6,838 bases of DNA, taken from the NCBI GenBank assembly GCA_900555915.1, contig USNC01000074.1, positions 1 through 6,838 on the forward strand, read 5' to 3'. Each line of letters opens with the position of its first letter. Within the stretch, counting starts at the first letter, position 1. Both the position numbers and the translations under genes were made by a program. Shown one piece after another: positions 1-6,789 of this stretch. Below the pieces are notes generated by a model. It ran no database searches and was not told where the DNA came from. It worked only from the letters and a program-made list of their open reading frames with translations. The DNA comes from an uncultured Porphyromonadaceae bacterium (GTDB taxonomy: Bacteria; Bacteroidota; Bacteroidia; Bacteroidales; Muribaculaceae).

Positions 1-666
1 GTCGTAGCTCGGTTGCCATTCGGTGATTTTTGGCGAGAAGAGGGTCTCAAGTGCGAATTCGCTGAGGCGCGCCTCGATATATCGGGGAGCCGCCGCGGAG
101 TCGCCCGTGAGTATGTTGCCCCAGTTTCCCTGGGTGTCGATAAGCAGTTCCTTCTGGCCGAGCTGCACGAGTGCGTCGCCTATGGAGGCGTCGCCGTGCG
201 GGTGGTAGCTCATGGTGCTGCCCACGATGTTGGCCACCTTGTTGAAGCGGCCGTCGTCGAGGGTCTGCATCGTGTGCAGGATTCGTCGCTGCACCGGTTT
301 CAATCCGTCTTCTATGTGGGGCACCGCGCGTTCCAGGATCACGTAGCTTGCATATTCGAGATACCAGTTGCGGAACATGCCCGACAACTGATGCTTCTTG
401 TCGCTTGCTCCCGGCACTTTATAAGACGGTGTGGGCGGTTCCGGAATGTCGCTGTCGGCATCCTCGTCGAGCATGACATCGGCATCCGATTCAGGATAAA
501 CTGAGTCGGAAATTTCCCGCGATTCAGATTCGTCTGTATCCGGTGAAGTCGGGATATCTTTGTCAAAATCCTGAGTCTCAGCGGTATGGTTCTCAGTTTT
601 GTCTATAGTGTTCTCTTCTTCTGAAAAATTGTCGGTGTTGAATTCCATGTCTTCGATGTCGGCCAT
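1..666 (-). CDS. parC: DNA topoisomerase IV subunit A, ParC type (partial, C-terminal part off the left edge)
   Basis: This is the DNA breakage-reunion subunit of a type IIA topoisomerase, which with ParE decatenates and relaxes chromosomes in the cytoplasm. The visible 222 codons start at the ATG at 666-664. Residues about 95-222 match the family: RNWYLEYASYVILERAVP (99-116), EDGLKPVQRRIL (119-130), HPHGDASIGDALVQLGQ (155-171) and the catalytic tyrosine motif AAAPRYIEARL, with Tyr196 as the residue that attacks DNA. The wording around residue 100 fits the Bacteroidota ParC lineage rather than GyrA. Residues 1-80 are a low-complexity acidic leader with 29 Asp/Glu and only three Lys/Arg, absent from the core family. 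A second ATG at codon 7 is possible, but the first lies close behind a good promoter. The gene follows the lyase terminator and has its own promoter, so it is probably transcribed independently. The rest of the protein (gate completion, C-terminal DNA-wrapping domain) is outside the window. Family call is firm; parC versus generic gyrA/parC naming is slightly less so. Confidence 0.94.
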   Translation of the reverse strand, partial: MADIEDMEFNTDNFSEEENTIDKTENHTAETQDFDKDIPTSPDTDESESREISDSVYPESDADVMLDEDADSDIPEPPTPSYKVPGASDKKHQLSGMFRNWYLEYASYVILERAVPHIEDGLKPVQRRILHTMQTLDDGRFNKVANIVGSTMSYHPHGDASIGDALVQLGQKELLIDTQGNWGNILTGDSAAAPRYIEARLSEFALETLFSPKITEWQPSYD

Positions 667-682
667 AATTGTGCGGTTTGCA

Positions 683-714
683 CAAAATTACTAAAAAAAA
701 ACGAGATATGCAAG
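683..714 (-). promoter_or_regulatory. Bacteroidota-type promoter of parC
   Basis: Read on the minus strand there is CTTG (714-711), a 20-nt spacer, then TAATTTTG (690-683), which fits the Bacteroidota sigma-ABfr form TTG-N19-21-TAnnTTTG. Transcription would begin a few bases downstream, about 676, leaving a very short 5' leader before the ATG at 666. No purine-rich Shine-Dalgarno sequence is visible, as is usual in this phylum. The element is inferred from motif and spacing only. Confidence 0.72.
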
Positions 715-717
715 ATT

Positions 718-742
718 CATTTTTCACCCCGGGTGAAAAATG
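718..742. promoter_or_regulatory. 25-bp perfect palindrome next to the parC promoter (possible operator)
   Basis: Two 12-base arms, CATTTTTCACCC (718-729) and GGGTGAAAAATG (731-742), are exact reverse complements around one central C. The palindrome ends 3 bases upstream of the -33 element of the parC promoter and lies between that promoter and the lyase terminator. Its T-rich side precedes the GC core and its A-rich side follows on both strands, which is the reverse of an intrinsic terminator. A binding site for a dimeric regulator is therefore the better reading. The binding protein is unknown. Confidence 0.45.
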
Positions 743-757
743 AGATTTATAAGATGC

Positions 758-786
758 GAAAAGTCCGCCTTGCGGGCGGACTTTTC
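758..786 (-). terminator. Rho-independent terminator after the rhamnogalacturonan lyase gene
   Basis: A perfect 12-bp stem, GAAAAGTCCGCC (758-769) with GGCGGACTTTTC (775-786), closes a 5-nt loop. It begins about 27 bases past the stop codon of the lyase gene and ends on the minus strand with a TTTTC run. The U tract is short, but the stem is strong and symmetric, so it could stop transcription in both directions. It separates the lyase transcript from parC. The stem core is the same as in the terminator near 5410-5436. Confidence 0.85.
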
Positions 787-812
787 TGAAGTGTTGATTA
801 TGATAAACTGTG

Positions 813-3800
813 TCAATTGCGGAGTTTGATGGAGCGGGTCACCCCATTGACTGAATAATGCAGTATGTAGACGCCATGATTGAGCGAGCGCAAAGTGCCG
901 ATGGCTTCGTTCACGGTCGATGTGAACGATCTGAGTGGCGTGCCGTCGATGGAGAATATCTTGCAGTCCGCTGTCATGTCGCCTTCGATCTCGACTACCG
1001 CGTCTGTGTCGGATATGCTGATTTTCCCTTCGGTAGGAGTGACGTCTGACACGATCCAGCATAGTCCTTCCGGAAGTTCGGGCAGATTCAAGCGGGGCAC
1101 GGCCGCGGCCTGTGAGGCTGTCCAGAGTGTGAACTCGTCGCCTATGGCGGGCTTGTAGCCGTTTAATGTCACTGTCACTTCTCCCTCTATTGCCAAAGTG
1201 CCTTCCACTGCGATCGAACCATAACGTTTCTTGTCGTAGAATTTTGACAGGAACTGAGATCCCGGCTGCATAGTGAGGTCATGATTGAAGTTGAGGGTCC
1301 AGAATGTCTTCGACTTGTTGGGGCTGATCGGGTTGAGGATGGCTCCTTCGGTAAATGTCACAGATGAATTGTTGAGGCCGCCGCATCCGGAGAGGGTGCC
1401 TTTCACGGTCATGGCTCTCGCGCCGAGCATCGACTTGCTGTTGTTGTTGGCTTCCGGATTGAGTTCGATGGTGCCTTCGTTGAGGCTTACGATTCCCATA
1501 GAGCCGTTTTCCTTGGTCAGCGTCAGTTTGTCGGTGCCGTTTTTGTCGATGCCGACACTTGTGCCGAACGTGCCGCTGAATTCAGTGTCTTCGCCATATC
1601 CGGTTATCACGAATTTCTTGCTCTGGTTGCCGAGCACTCCCTTTCCGCTTATGGCGCCTACCTTTATTTCGGATGCGCTGATATTGAATGTGGTGCCTTC
1701 CGAAATCACGAGATGAGCCTTGGGTAGACCCTTGCTTGAGTTGAAATCGAATGAACTTCCGTAGTTGTTGACCGAACTGCCTGTGTTCTGGGTGGCTGTC
1801 AGTTTGCCTTCGAAGTTGCTCCAGTCTCCCTCAAGTGTGTTGCGTATCCAGGGAGCATACACTTCAAGCGCTCCCTCGCCGGTAAGCGTACCCTTGTAGG
1901 CGCAGCGTCCGTCGAGAGTCAGTTTTCCTGATTTGCCCTTGGGCACAATGAAATTTGCATTGTCTGTGCTGTATGAGCCGGTGCTGTTGTTGTGGATAAG
2001 TTCCACTTTATTGCCGTTGAATACCACATTCTTGCCTACGGAGTGGCTGTCGCCCTCGTCATACACTTTTCCGCCTTCAATGCTGAGAGTGTCGAGCGTG
2101 CAGCTGATGGCAAGGTTGAGTTGTCCGTTGCCGAGTTTGCGCAGTTTGCCGCCCCCGGTCAGTTTGCCGCCGGTCAGTGTGAACGCGCCCGACGTCACGC
2201 TTATTCCGCCGTCGATGGCCTGGATGGGATGGCTGCCCTTGCCTGCGGCGGTTATACCGAGCACTCCGCCGTTGCTGAGTGTTATCTTGTTGCTGTAGTG
2301 TCCGAGCGAACCGTTGGCCGCGCCTTCGTTGGCGCCGAGCGATGCTGCTTCAAGAGTTCCGTTGTAGATGCTGATCTGTCCGGTGAAAGTGTTGACATTC
2401 TTGATGGAGGCTTTCCCTGTGCCTCTCTTCTCGATGTCGCATTCGCCGGTGATGCTTGCTCCGGATATTGTGAAGTTCTTCTTGCTGTTGTTGAATACGA
2501 TTTTCGACGGATAGATGTCTGCCGGGATGGTGATGGCGGTGACTGTGGCGTTGTCGTCGAATATCACACGGTCGCCTGCCACGAACCCGGTGGCTTCACC
2601 AGTAGCTTCTATCACGAAGTTGGCGGCGTCGCTGAGTTCCCAGTTGCCCGACTCAGCACCGGTCCATACCACATCTGTGGCCTCGCGTGTCTCTGCCACT
2701 GTAAAGGTCAGTCTGCCGTCGGCATATGCGAGAGTTGCCTTGAGCCCGTTGAGCCCTTCCACCGCTATGTCGTTCAGGTCGCCTTCTATCTTGCTTATCT
2801 CACCTATAAGATACTCGCCGGCCGGTATTTTTGAGTCGGCTGCGCCGGGATGCTGGCTGAATGCGATGACCGGCGTGCTGTATTGCGGTCCGTTTTCCCA
2901 GTTCTTTTTCTCTATCTTCAGATTGTCGGCTTTTATCATGTCGGCCGAGCCGTCGGCGAAGAGGTCGATGTTGAGTCTCGCTCCGAATCCGAGGCTCAGG
3001 TCAGAAGTCTCGGCCGAAGACGCCCTGTCGTCAGATCCTATGATGATTTCCGAACCATAGAGACTCTCTATCCCCTTCATGAATTTGCCGCCGTCGGTCT
3101 GAAGTTTGCCGAACCGGTTGATCCATACATGGCTGGCTGCCATTTTGCCGTTGAAGGCAAGAGTGCCGTCCCAGATTTCGGTGTCGCCCTTGTGATTCTG
3201 AGCCGCGTCCGGCAGAATGAGAGTTCCGCCGCCGAGTTTCACGAGTTTCATGTCGCCCCCAAATCCTCCGCCTGTAAGCGTGTGGGTGAAGTATTCATAC
3301 TTGATGTTGTCGTTGTTGCCTGAGCCCTGCACCCAAGAGGGAGCATTGTCGATGAATATGTCGGGTGCAGCTCCTTCTGCTATGGACGCGGTGGCGTCGC
3401 CCGTGGTGGCGAAAACAAATCGTTTGCCGGTTCCGGCTACAGTGCCGTTCACTTCCTCCGCATCATTCATCGTGGGGCAGGGAGGAGCCTGGGTTATACC
3501 CTCGAGTTCACCGAGGAAGTAGCTCACGTGTGGAGTCTGGTTGTAGCCGTTCATCTGCCATACCATCGCGTTGCGGTATTGCGGGTCGTGTAGCAGCGTG
3601 TAGATGCGGTGCTCGGTAGGGATGGTTGTGGTGTATATTCTGATGGCCGAGTTGTCGTCGGTGCGCAATATCACCTCCTCACGCCAGTCGCCGAAGATAT
3701 CGGCCTGCATGCATGGGGTTCCTTTGGTGTCGTTGTTGGTCTTTGTGCCTGCGAAAGTGCGGATTCTCCCCTTGCCATATTTGTAGATAGCCCCGGGAGT

Positions 3801-5324
3801 GTTTTTTCCGTTTTCATAGTTGAAGGTCTCGTCGAGCAGGTCGCCGTCCCAGAAGATTCTGAAGTTCTGTGCCACGTCGGCTGTAGAAGTGGCGTTGCCG
3901 ATATGGTCGTTGGTGACGCAGGATATGAGGCTCTGGCTGTCGCGTGATGTGATGAAGGCCGCGCCGGGGAAGTCGTTGGTGAAATTTCCTGCTATGGCAC
4001 GTCCGTCGTCGTTGCCGCCTGTGGTGCGGTAATAGATCTTGCTTGTGGTCGCGTCGCGGTAGTTGTTGTTGGGGCGGTCTTCGTTGCAGGCCACTATTTC
4101 CGAGCGATACACATAGGGGTTGAAGTCGCCCACGTGGTGGCTGTCGCCGTGGCCGAGACCTGTTGATGAAAGACCGAGACCGTTGTCGTCGATCACCATC
4201 GACCCGAACACTATCTCGTCGCGTCCGTCCCAGTCCACGTCGGCCACCGAGTAGTTGTGGTAGCCCTGGCCGTACCATGGGCTGCCGGGAGTGTTGCAGT
4301 TCCAGCGCCAGCGCTCTTTAAGTTGGTGGGTGGCCGGGTCCACGTCGTAGGCGATCATCTTGTGTCGTGTGTATATGCCGCGGGCAAGGAAGATGCTCGG
4401 GTTGCGTCCGTCCAGATATGGCGCGCCGAAGAAGTGCTTGTTGCTGCGGTGGCCGTATCCGTCGCCCCATGCGGCGTTCAGGTCGGTCTCGCCGGCTTCG
4501 AAACGTGGCAAGGGGTAGTCTGTTACGCTATATGGTTTCGCACTCAGGCCGTCCATATATATGAGATACTCGTTGCCGACGCGTGTGAAGTGTCCGCCGC
4601 CGCCTTGTCCGAGTTGGTTACGGGTATTCTGTGTAGGGTCGCCCACTACATATTCCGAGCCGTCGGCCTGATGTATCACCATTCCGTCGCCGCCGCGCAG
4701 GACGCATTCGGCGCGTCCGTCGCCGTCCCAGTCATAGGCGGCGATGTTGAGCTCGTTGCTTTGGAAGTCTACCATGTTGGGGCCGGCGCTTATCCACCAG
4801 AGAAGAGTGCCGTCAAGTTTGTAGGCGTGTATCACGTCAAACTCCGTAGCGTCATACGGATAAGCGTTCCTTATATCGTTGAGGCTTCGGAGTTTGATTA
4901 TTATCTCCATCTCGCCGTCTCCGTCGAGGTCGGCTATAGTCGCGTCGTTGGGCTCATAGTCGGCGGAAGGCACGGGTGCCATCTTTATCTCAAGGTAGTC
5001 GTTGGCAAGGGTTGCCGTCTCCTTGCTTTCTCCGGTTTCGGTTCCGTTGACCACGGTCTTGACTATGTATCTGCTTCCTGCAGACCCGGCAGGGTCGGTG
5101 AAGTTTGATACGGTCAGCGGTTCTGAATTCACGAGAGTTCTGTCGCGGTAAAGATTGAACTTCACGTCGTCGGTGTCTTCTCCGAAGACTCGCCAGCTCG
5201 CGAAGACTCCGGCGTCGGTCTTGACCGCTGTCAGTCCGCGGTCGAGGCGGTCCATACGGCGTTGTGCTGAGGCCGGCAGAGCGATGAAGGCGGCTGCAGC
5301 GAGTCCGAGCAATAACTTTTTCAT
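813..5324 (-). CDS. Secreted PL11 rhamnogalacturonan lyase fused to two autotransporter-like beta-solenoid modules and a C-terminal sorting-like tail
   Basis: The protein has 1503 residues and is complete. Residues 1-20 are a signal peptide cut at ASA|Q by signal peptidase I, with no lipobox Cys. Residues about 24-612 are a whole polysaccharide lyase family 11 domain (YesW/YesX type, an eight-bladed beta-propeller in known members), which cuts the Rha-GalA backbone of rhamnogalacturonan I by beta-elimination. Family marks are Ca-binding loops DLDGDGE (132), DWDGDGR (198) and DVDWDGR (362), then WGDGYGHR (286), STGLGHGDSHHVGD (387-400), FGDWREEVILR (544-554) and HDPQYR with GYNQTPH (579-599). 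Residues about 640-878 and 881-1437 are beta-solenoid regions rich in passenger-type strand repeats such as LGGGTLILP and WTGAESGNW. Residues about 1440-1503 resemble type IX secretion sorting tails (IFSIDGTPLRSF, HGVYILHYSVNG). Typical PL11 enzymes are near 600-650 residues, so about 880 are extra. No autotransporter barrel is present. The ATG at 5324 is fixed by the signal peptide and the promoter. Catalytic residues were not assigned one by one. Confidence 0.93.
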   Translation of the reverse strand: MKKLLLGLAAAAFIALPASAQRRMDRLDRGLTAVKTDAGVFASWRVFGEDTDDVKFNLYRDRTLVNSEPLTVSNFTDPAGSAGSRYIVKTVVNGTETGESKETATLANDYLEIKMAPVPSADYEPNDATIADLDGDGEMEIIIKLRSLNDIRNAYPYDATEFDVIHAYKLDGTLLWWISAGPNMVDFQSNELNIAAYDWDGDGRAECVLRGGDGMVIHQADGSEYVVGDPTQNTRNQLGQGGGGHFTRVGNEYLIYMDGLSAKPYSVTDYPLPRFEAGETDLNAAWGDGYGHRSNKHFFGAPYLDGRNPSIFLARGIYTRHKMIAYDVDPATHQLKERWRWNCNTPGSPWYGQGYHNYSVADVDWDGRDEIVFGSMVIDDNGLGLSSTGLGHGDSHHVGDFNPYVYRSEIVACNEDRPNNNYRDATTSKIYYRTTGGNDDGRAIAGNFTNDFPGAAFITSRDSQSLISCVTNDHIGNATSTADVAQNFRIFWDGDLLDETFNYENGKNTPGAIYKYGKGRIRTFAGTKTNNDTKGTPCMQADIFGDWREEVILRTDDNSAIRIYTTTIPTEHRIYTLLHDPQYRNAMVWQMNGYNQTPHVSYFLGELEGITQAPPCPTMNDAEEVNGTVAGTGKRFVFATTGDATASIAEGAAPDIFIDNAPSWVQGSGNNDNIKYEYFTHTLTGGGFGGDMKLVKLGGGTLILPDAAQNHKGDTEIWDGTLAFNGKMAASHVWINRFGKLQTDGGKFMKGIESLYGSEIIIGSDDRASSAETSDLSLGFGARLNIDLFADGSADMIKADNLKIEKKNWENGPQYSTPVIAFSQHPGAADSKIPAGEYLIGEISKIEGDLNDIAVEGLNGLKATLAYADGRLTFTVAETREATDVVWTGAESGNWELSDAANFVIEATGEATGFVAGDRVIFDDNATVTAITIPADIYPSKIVFNNSKKNFTISGASITGECDIEKRGTGKASIKNVNTFTGQISIYNGTLEAASLGANEGAANGSLGHYSNKITLSNGGVLGITAAGKGSHPIQAIDGGISVTSGAFTLTGGKLTGGGKLRKLGNGQLNLAISCTLDTLSIEGGKVYDEGDSHSVGKNVVFNGNKVELIHNNSTGSYSTDNANFIVPKGKSGKLTLDGRCAYKGTLTGEGALEVYAPWIRNTLEGDWSNFEGKLTATQNTGSSVNNYGSSFDFNSSKGLPKAHLVISEGTTFNISASEIKVGAISGKGVLGNQSKKFVITGYGEDTEFSGTFGTSVGIDKNGTDKLTLTKENGSMGIVSLNEGTIELNPEANNNSKSMLGARAMTVKGTLSGCGGLNNSSVTFTEGAILNPISPNKSKTFWTLNFNHDLTMQPGSQFLSKFYDKKRYGSIAVEGTLAIEGEVTVTLNGYKPAIGDEFTLWTASQAAAVPRLNLPELPEGLCWIVSDVTPTEGKISISDTDAVVEIEGDMTADCKIFSIDGTPLRSFTSTVNEAIGTLRSLNHGVYILHYSVNGVTRSIKLRN

Positions 5325-5357
5325 ATTGATGTCAGGTATTTATGTTCTCTTGAAATG

Positions 5358-5389
5358 CAAATTTACTAAAAAGAATCTTCATTTGCAAG
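5358..5389 (-). promoter_or_regulatory. Bacteroidota-type promoter of the rhamnogalacturonan lyase gene
   Basis: On the minus strand, CTTG (5389-5386) is followed after 20 nt by TAAATTTG (5365-5358), fitting TTG-N19-21-TAnnTTTG. The start of transcription would be near 5351, giving a leader of about 27 nt that is A-rich and has no clear Shine-Dalgarno sequence. It lies just past the terminator of the right-hand gene, so the lyase gene is probably monocistronic. The layout and flanking bases closely resemble the parC promoter. Confidence 0.75.
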
Positions 5390-5405
5390 AAAAAAGTATT
5401 GCAAC

Positions 5406-5436
5406 AAAAAAAGTCCGCCTTTAGGGGGCGGACTTT
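5406..5436 (-). terminator. Strong rho-independent terminator of the right-hand secreted-protein gene
   Basis: A 10-bp stem, AAAGTCCGCC (5410-5419) with GGCGGACTTT (5427-5436), closes a 7-nt loop. On the minus strand it is followed by an unbroken run of seven T (5412-5406). It begins 24 bases after the stop codon of the gene at 5461-6789. The stem matches that of the terminator at 758-786. Confidence 0.9.
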
Positions 5437-5460
5437 CTTGGTTTTGTATGCAGGGGAAGA

Positions 5461-6789
5461 TTACTTCACGATGATCTTCTTGCCGTTGTGGATGTAGAGA
5501 CCCGGACGGGTGGGTTCTGCTACGCGGATACCGTCGATTGTGTAGTAGTAGTTGTCGCCTTCTGCTTCAACTTCCACACCATCTACGCTGCCGCCTTTCT
5601 GCTTGAAGACAGTAACCTTGGTGCAGGCTGTGTCGATACGGTAAACGGGAACTGATACAGTGTATTTGCCGGTTGCTTCGTCGAGTGTGCCGGTTGCTGC
5701 TACGCTGTAGACCTCATCCTCACCTTCGAGCACGTTGTAGTATTCTTCTGTAGTGGCTACAACCGGGTGGCAGGAGTTGCCGCCGTAGTTGTTGATTCTG
5801 TTGGCTACCACGAAGTCTGATTCTTCAAGGTCGAGAACGTCGATGTTCTTGTTGTTGCCACCCTTTGTAGAGTTGTTGCATACACCGATGTGCTGCAGAA
5901 GAGTCACGTTGTGGTTTGCGAATACACGGACGCCGGGGAAGAGTTCATAACCTTCTACGTTGATGCCCTTGTCGCCTTCTTCGTCGCCGATTTCAGAGTA
6001 GTTGAGCACGTTGGTTGTGTTGTCTTCTGCCAGGAAGCCGAAGGGATATGCCATGTCGCGTACTACTGCGCCTTCTTCATTCTCATGCTCTGTACCTGCT
6101 ACCTCATAGTAGAGACGCTTGCGTGCTGTCCAGTTGTTGAAGCCGCTTGTGCTTGCGCTGTTGAGCACCTTCCAGTCGGTGAAGCCTGCAGCCTTGGCGT
6201 CAGAGTCGCTCAGGCGTGCGAAGTCGTAAGTCTGCTTAACTTCAAATTCGAGGTTGTTCTCTACAGAGACAGTCGTTGCCTGGTAGCCGAAAGATTCGGA
6301 TGTGATCTTGAGGATACCTTCTTCGTCTACGTTTACTACATAGCCCGATGCAACGCCGTCTTCTGCGATTGTTTTGCCGCTCTTGCCTACGAACTCATAG
6401 TTGAGGAAGATAGTCGGCTGCAGGGGAACGTCAGCGTTGCTGATGCTGAGAGTGTAGGATTTAGCAAATCCGGCCTTAACGGAGGAGATGGTTGCTGTCG
6501 CGCCGGGGAGTACACAAGGTGTGCAGTCTACCGCTACCTCAACTTCCTTGGAAGTGGCTGTTCCGCAAGTGGTGTAAGCCTTGAGTGTACCGCTCTGGGT
6601 GGTCTCATACACGTAGCCTTCTTCAGAATATTCCACTGTCTCTTCTCTGCCGTCTGTGCCGATCACGTGAAGAGTCTCACCGTCTGTGAATGTGATGGTG
6701 TAGGCACGCATGTTGAGATCAAGTTCCTCTTCTGCATTCATGCCGATACGGGTGAGGGCGATAGTCGGCTCGTTGGCCCAGTCGTAGTC
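5461..6789 (-). CDS. Secreted protein of unknown function, C-terminal 442 residues (5' end lost at the contig edge)
   Basis: The frame is open to the last genomic base, so the N-terminus, any signal peptide and any catalytic domain are missing. The ATG at 6804 lies inside adapter sequence and the first five codons (MYKRQ) are artefact; the first true residue is Asp at 6789-6787. Numbering from there, residues 1-180 look like two beta-rich Ig-like or chitobiase-C-terminal-like units (TITFTDGETLHVIG, then SYTLSISNADVPLQPTIFLN). Residues about 187-395 form a domain I do not recognise, starting TYDFARLSDSDAKAAGF. Residues about 412-442 (YYYTIDGIRVAEP, then GLYIHNGKKIIVK) are a short C-terminal tail common in secreted Bacteroidales proteins and thought to be a sorting or anchoring signal. 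Codons are strongly biased (all Ile are ATC, Asn nearly all AAC, many GTA and GCA), unlike the lyase gene, which suggests high expression. A strong terminator follows. An extracellular enzyme or adhesin is possible, but no function is assigned. Confidence 0.85.
   Translation of the reverse strand, partial: DYDWANEPTIALTRIGMNAEEELDLNMRAYTITFTDGETLHVIGTDGREETVEYSEEGYVYETTQSGTLKAYTTCGTATSKEVEVAVDCTPCVLPGATATISSVKAGFAKSYTLSISNADVPLQPTIFLNYEFVGKSGKTIAEDGVASGYVVNVDEEGILKITSESFGYQATTVSVENNLEFEVKQTYDFARLSDSDAKAAGFTDWKVLNSASTSGFNNWTARKRLYYEVAGTEHENEEGAVVRDMAYPFGFLAEDNTTNVLNYSEIGDEEGDKGINVEGYELFPGVRVFANHNVTLLQHIGVCNNSTKGGNNKNIDVLDLEESDFVVANRINNYGGNSCHPVVATTEEYYNVLEGEDEVYSVAATGTLDEATGKYTVSVPVYRIDTACTKVTVFKQKGGSVDGVEVEAEGDNYYYTIDGIRVAEPTRPGLYIHNGKKIIVK

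Noticed and set aside
13..504. Plus-strand open frame of 163 codons at the left edge
   Set aside because: The minus strand encodes the conserved ParC core including the catalytic tyrosine, so this frame is a shadow.
1..666. Naming the left gene gyrA
   Set aside because: The RNWYLEYASYVILERAVP and GDASIGDALVQLGQ wording fits the Bacteroidota ParC lineage; GyrA of this phylum reads differently in these segments.
718..742. Palindrome as a second terminator
   Set aside because: On both strands the T-rich arm comes before the GC core and the A-rich arm after it, so no U tract follows the hairpin.
1992..2834. Long plus-strand open frame of 280 codons
   Set aside because: It is antisense to the lyase gene, whose frame is continuous and matches known domains. 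The translation has no domain likeness and begins inside the solenoid region; it is a GC-rich shadow.
4257..5108. Plus-strand open frame of 283 codons opposite the lyase domain
   Set aside because: The minus strand here encodes conserved PL11 motifs. The plus frame has no promoter, no recognisable domain and is rich in Val and Ala as expected of a mirror frame.
813..5324. Type V autotransporter identity for the large protein
   Set aside because: Only the passenger-like repeats are present. There is no C-terminal membrane beta-barrel; the end resembles a Bacteroidota sorting tail.
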